Shown one piece after another: positions 62,447 to 64,000 of a stretch of DNA of 64,000 bases. The position numbers were made by a program, and so were the translations under genes. This stretch comes from Numida meleagris (taxonomy: Eukaryota > Chordata > Aves > Galliformes > Numididae), in the NCBI RefSeq assembly GCF_002078875.1, contig NC_034421.1:9258256-9322255 (forward strand), read 5' to 3'. Within the stretch, counting starts at the first letter, position 1. Each line of letters begins with the position of its first letter. The notes beneath the pieces are model-generated. The model was not told the DNA's origin. It made no database searches and saw only the letters and a program-made list of their open reading frames with translations.

Positions 62447-64000
62447 GTAAGTGAACTGCGGCTCTCAAGAAGAGAAACAAACATTTACTAGAACAGCAAA
62501 ATTCTGGTTTTGAACAGCCAAGCATGTACAAAACAGCTGTAAAGAGCTCTCATGTTTTCCTCTCCAAAGCTGCTCAGTGGCAACACAAAACAACACCTTG
62601 AATCAATCAGAGAGGAAGAAAGGAGACAGTCGGTGGAAAGATAACTCTGTTTTAGAAAAAGCTTCTGCATGGACATAGCATTGCCTAGCACTGAGGGAGA
62701 AGCATGCTGGGATCTGAAAGGACATAACTCCAGTGCTGAGATCAATTCAGCTGCACAGAAGCAGAATCCTGCTTGCATGCAGCAGCGTGGCTAGCAGCAG
62801 GCTGCACGGGGGGGGTTACTGTTAGCTGTTCTGCATCCCCCCCCCCCCCCCCCCCGACGAGGCTGCTGATTACATCAGTTACAGCAGTGTAACTAGGAGC
62901 TTGGCAAGAGACATGAATGCAGCTGGTTTTCTGCTGGCTTAATCAGATGCAGGCTACAGCAGTGAATCCACATTGCTGAAACCTTCCCTTTCCCACATGT
63001 CAGGCATTTAGAAGAAATGCTTTGTGTGAGCTGAGCCTTTGTTTTGAACAGGAAGGATACTGTTATCACGCTAGCAAGGAATGCCTGCGAGTGTGGTTGT
63101 GATTCCCTCCCCAGTGCAAATCCCCCAGATCTGCTCAGCCCCTTGCACAGGATTTCAAACTGAGAACAGAAGCCAAAGGAGCCTACAGCCCACAGTGGTG
63201 TTGCACATACCAAATGGTGATGAGGACACAGGAGCAATATTACTGATGCAAAGGCGAGGAAGGGCAGGGCTGGGCAGAAAGGGCTTCCAGGACCCACAGC
63301 AGACGAGCTGCAGCTGGCATGGCATGGTGCTGCTGGCACTTGGTACTGCTTTGTTCACAGAACAGAGCTGTTAAATCCTTTTGTCAATAAGAAAGTTCAC
63401 AAAGTCCTTCCCCCAATTCTTTGCTCTCTTCTGGAGAAAAATAATAATTAATAAAAAAGTAAATCAAGGATGTTACCAATCCCACACAGCTCAAGGGGGG
63501 TGGCACTGCCCTTATGAACTACTCTGTCTTCAGACCTACCAGGCTGAGGGCAGAAAAGCCTTTCTGTTGTGTTGTCGTCATGTCCCGCGCAGCTGTACAG
63601 GCTCCCCTGGTACCAAACAGACTGTGATGTGAGGGGAGAAGAATTTCTTCTATGGGAAGATGACATCTAGCCAGAGAATGTCAAAAGCCTAGAAGCCAGT
63701 TCATAGGAAAAGGGCAGTGAGATGTGAAAGGTGCCAAAGCAAGCTTGTCAAATGCATGCCAAGAAAGCAAAAAATAAAACATGGTTAAAAGAAAGTGGCT
63801 GTCTTTATCTCTCAAGCCTGAGAGCAGAAAGTGTCTGCTGGCTGCTCAGCCACATCCTAGATCACCAGCCAAAACAAATGAAAGAAAGCTGATGCCAGGT
63901 GGAAGTTTGCACCACCACACCTGGAGGAAGCAAGCTTCAGCCCTCTGTTTGCATGTGCTGCCAACTGGGTCCTCCATAACAACATATATCAAGATTATGA
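62447..64000. other. Non-coding interval, right end
   Basis: It contains the G8/C19 runs and a 148-codon minus-strand frame (62893-63339) with a hydrophobic, cysteine-rich translation that I do not recognise. No splice-flanked coding exon was confirmed. Confidence 0.55.
62808..62855. repeat. G8 run followed by C19 run
   Basis: Eight G at 62808-62815 and nineteen C at 62837-62855, with a 21-base spacer. The two could pair as a G/C hairpin stem, and the C run can form an i-motif. The run lengths may be uncertain in the assembly. Confidence 0.95.

Noticed and set aside
62893..63339. 148-codon cysteine-rich, hydrophobic minus-strand frame
   Set aside because: No known domain and no match I could recognise to the expected neighbour CLEC16A; kept as unproven.
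38545..63382. GAGCTGTTAAATCCTTT at both 38545 and 63366
   Set aside because: A 17-base match is near what chance allows in 64 kb, and the flanks differ.
1..64000. CRISPR array, operon, prophage or other prokaryotic system
   Set aside because: No spaced repeat array or dense coding; CR1, MIR, splice signals and SOCS1 show bird nuclear DNA.

Overview
This is vertebrate nuclear DNA, almost certainly from a bird and most likely chicken or another galliform. The evidence is: several CR1 non-LTR retrotransposon fragments, including 3' tails and a decayed reverse-transcriptase piece; old MIR-type SINEs; no dense bacterial-style coding; and one clear protein-coding gene, SOCS1, whose 207-residue product looks like the avian form. 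No CRISPR array, tRNA, rRNA, insertion sequence or operon was seen.

Layout. Bases 1-21.7 kb are non-coding upstream DNA with a few MIR-like relics, small tandem duplications and a purine-rich tract. Around 21.95-22.76 kb is a CpG island that carries the SOCS1 promoter. Within about 75 bp it holds an interferon-response (IRF/ISRE-like) element, an E-box, a perfect STAT (GAS) palindrome and a TATA-like box. SOCS1 is on the + strand. It has a non-coding exon 1 ending at 22485, an intron at 22486-24043, and exon 2 from 24044 with the whole coding region (24119-24742) and a short AU-rich 3' UTR with a poly(A) signal at 24997. From about 25.1 kb to the end (39 kb) I see no convincing protein-coding gene, only CR1 and MIR fragments, homopolymer and simple repeats, and one possible + strand exon near 62.3 kb.

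How the parts fit. SOCS1 is the negative-feedback inhibitor of JAK-STAT cytokine signalling. Its promoter and first intron carry the sites by which STATs and IRFs would switch it on: four perfect TTCNNNGAA palindromes lie within 1.27 kb. The 5' leader carries two upstream ORFs, the second ending exactly one nucleotide before the SOCS1 start codon, which points to translational repression or reinitiation as a second control layer. I found no wholly novel system. The most interesting signals are this compact SOCS1 regulatory design, the tandem intronic STAT sites, a 30-bp perfect duplicate 2.7 kb apart in the far downstream DNA, and the possible exon at 62.3 kb.
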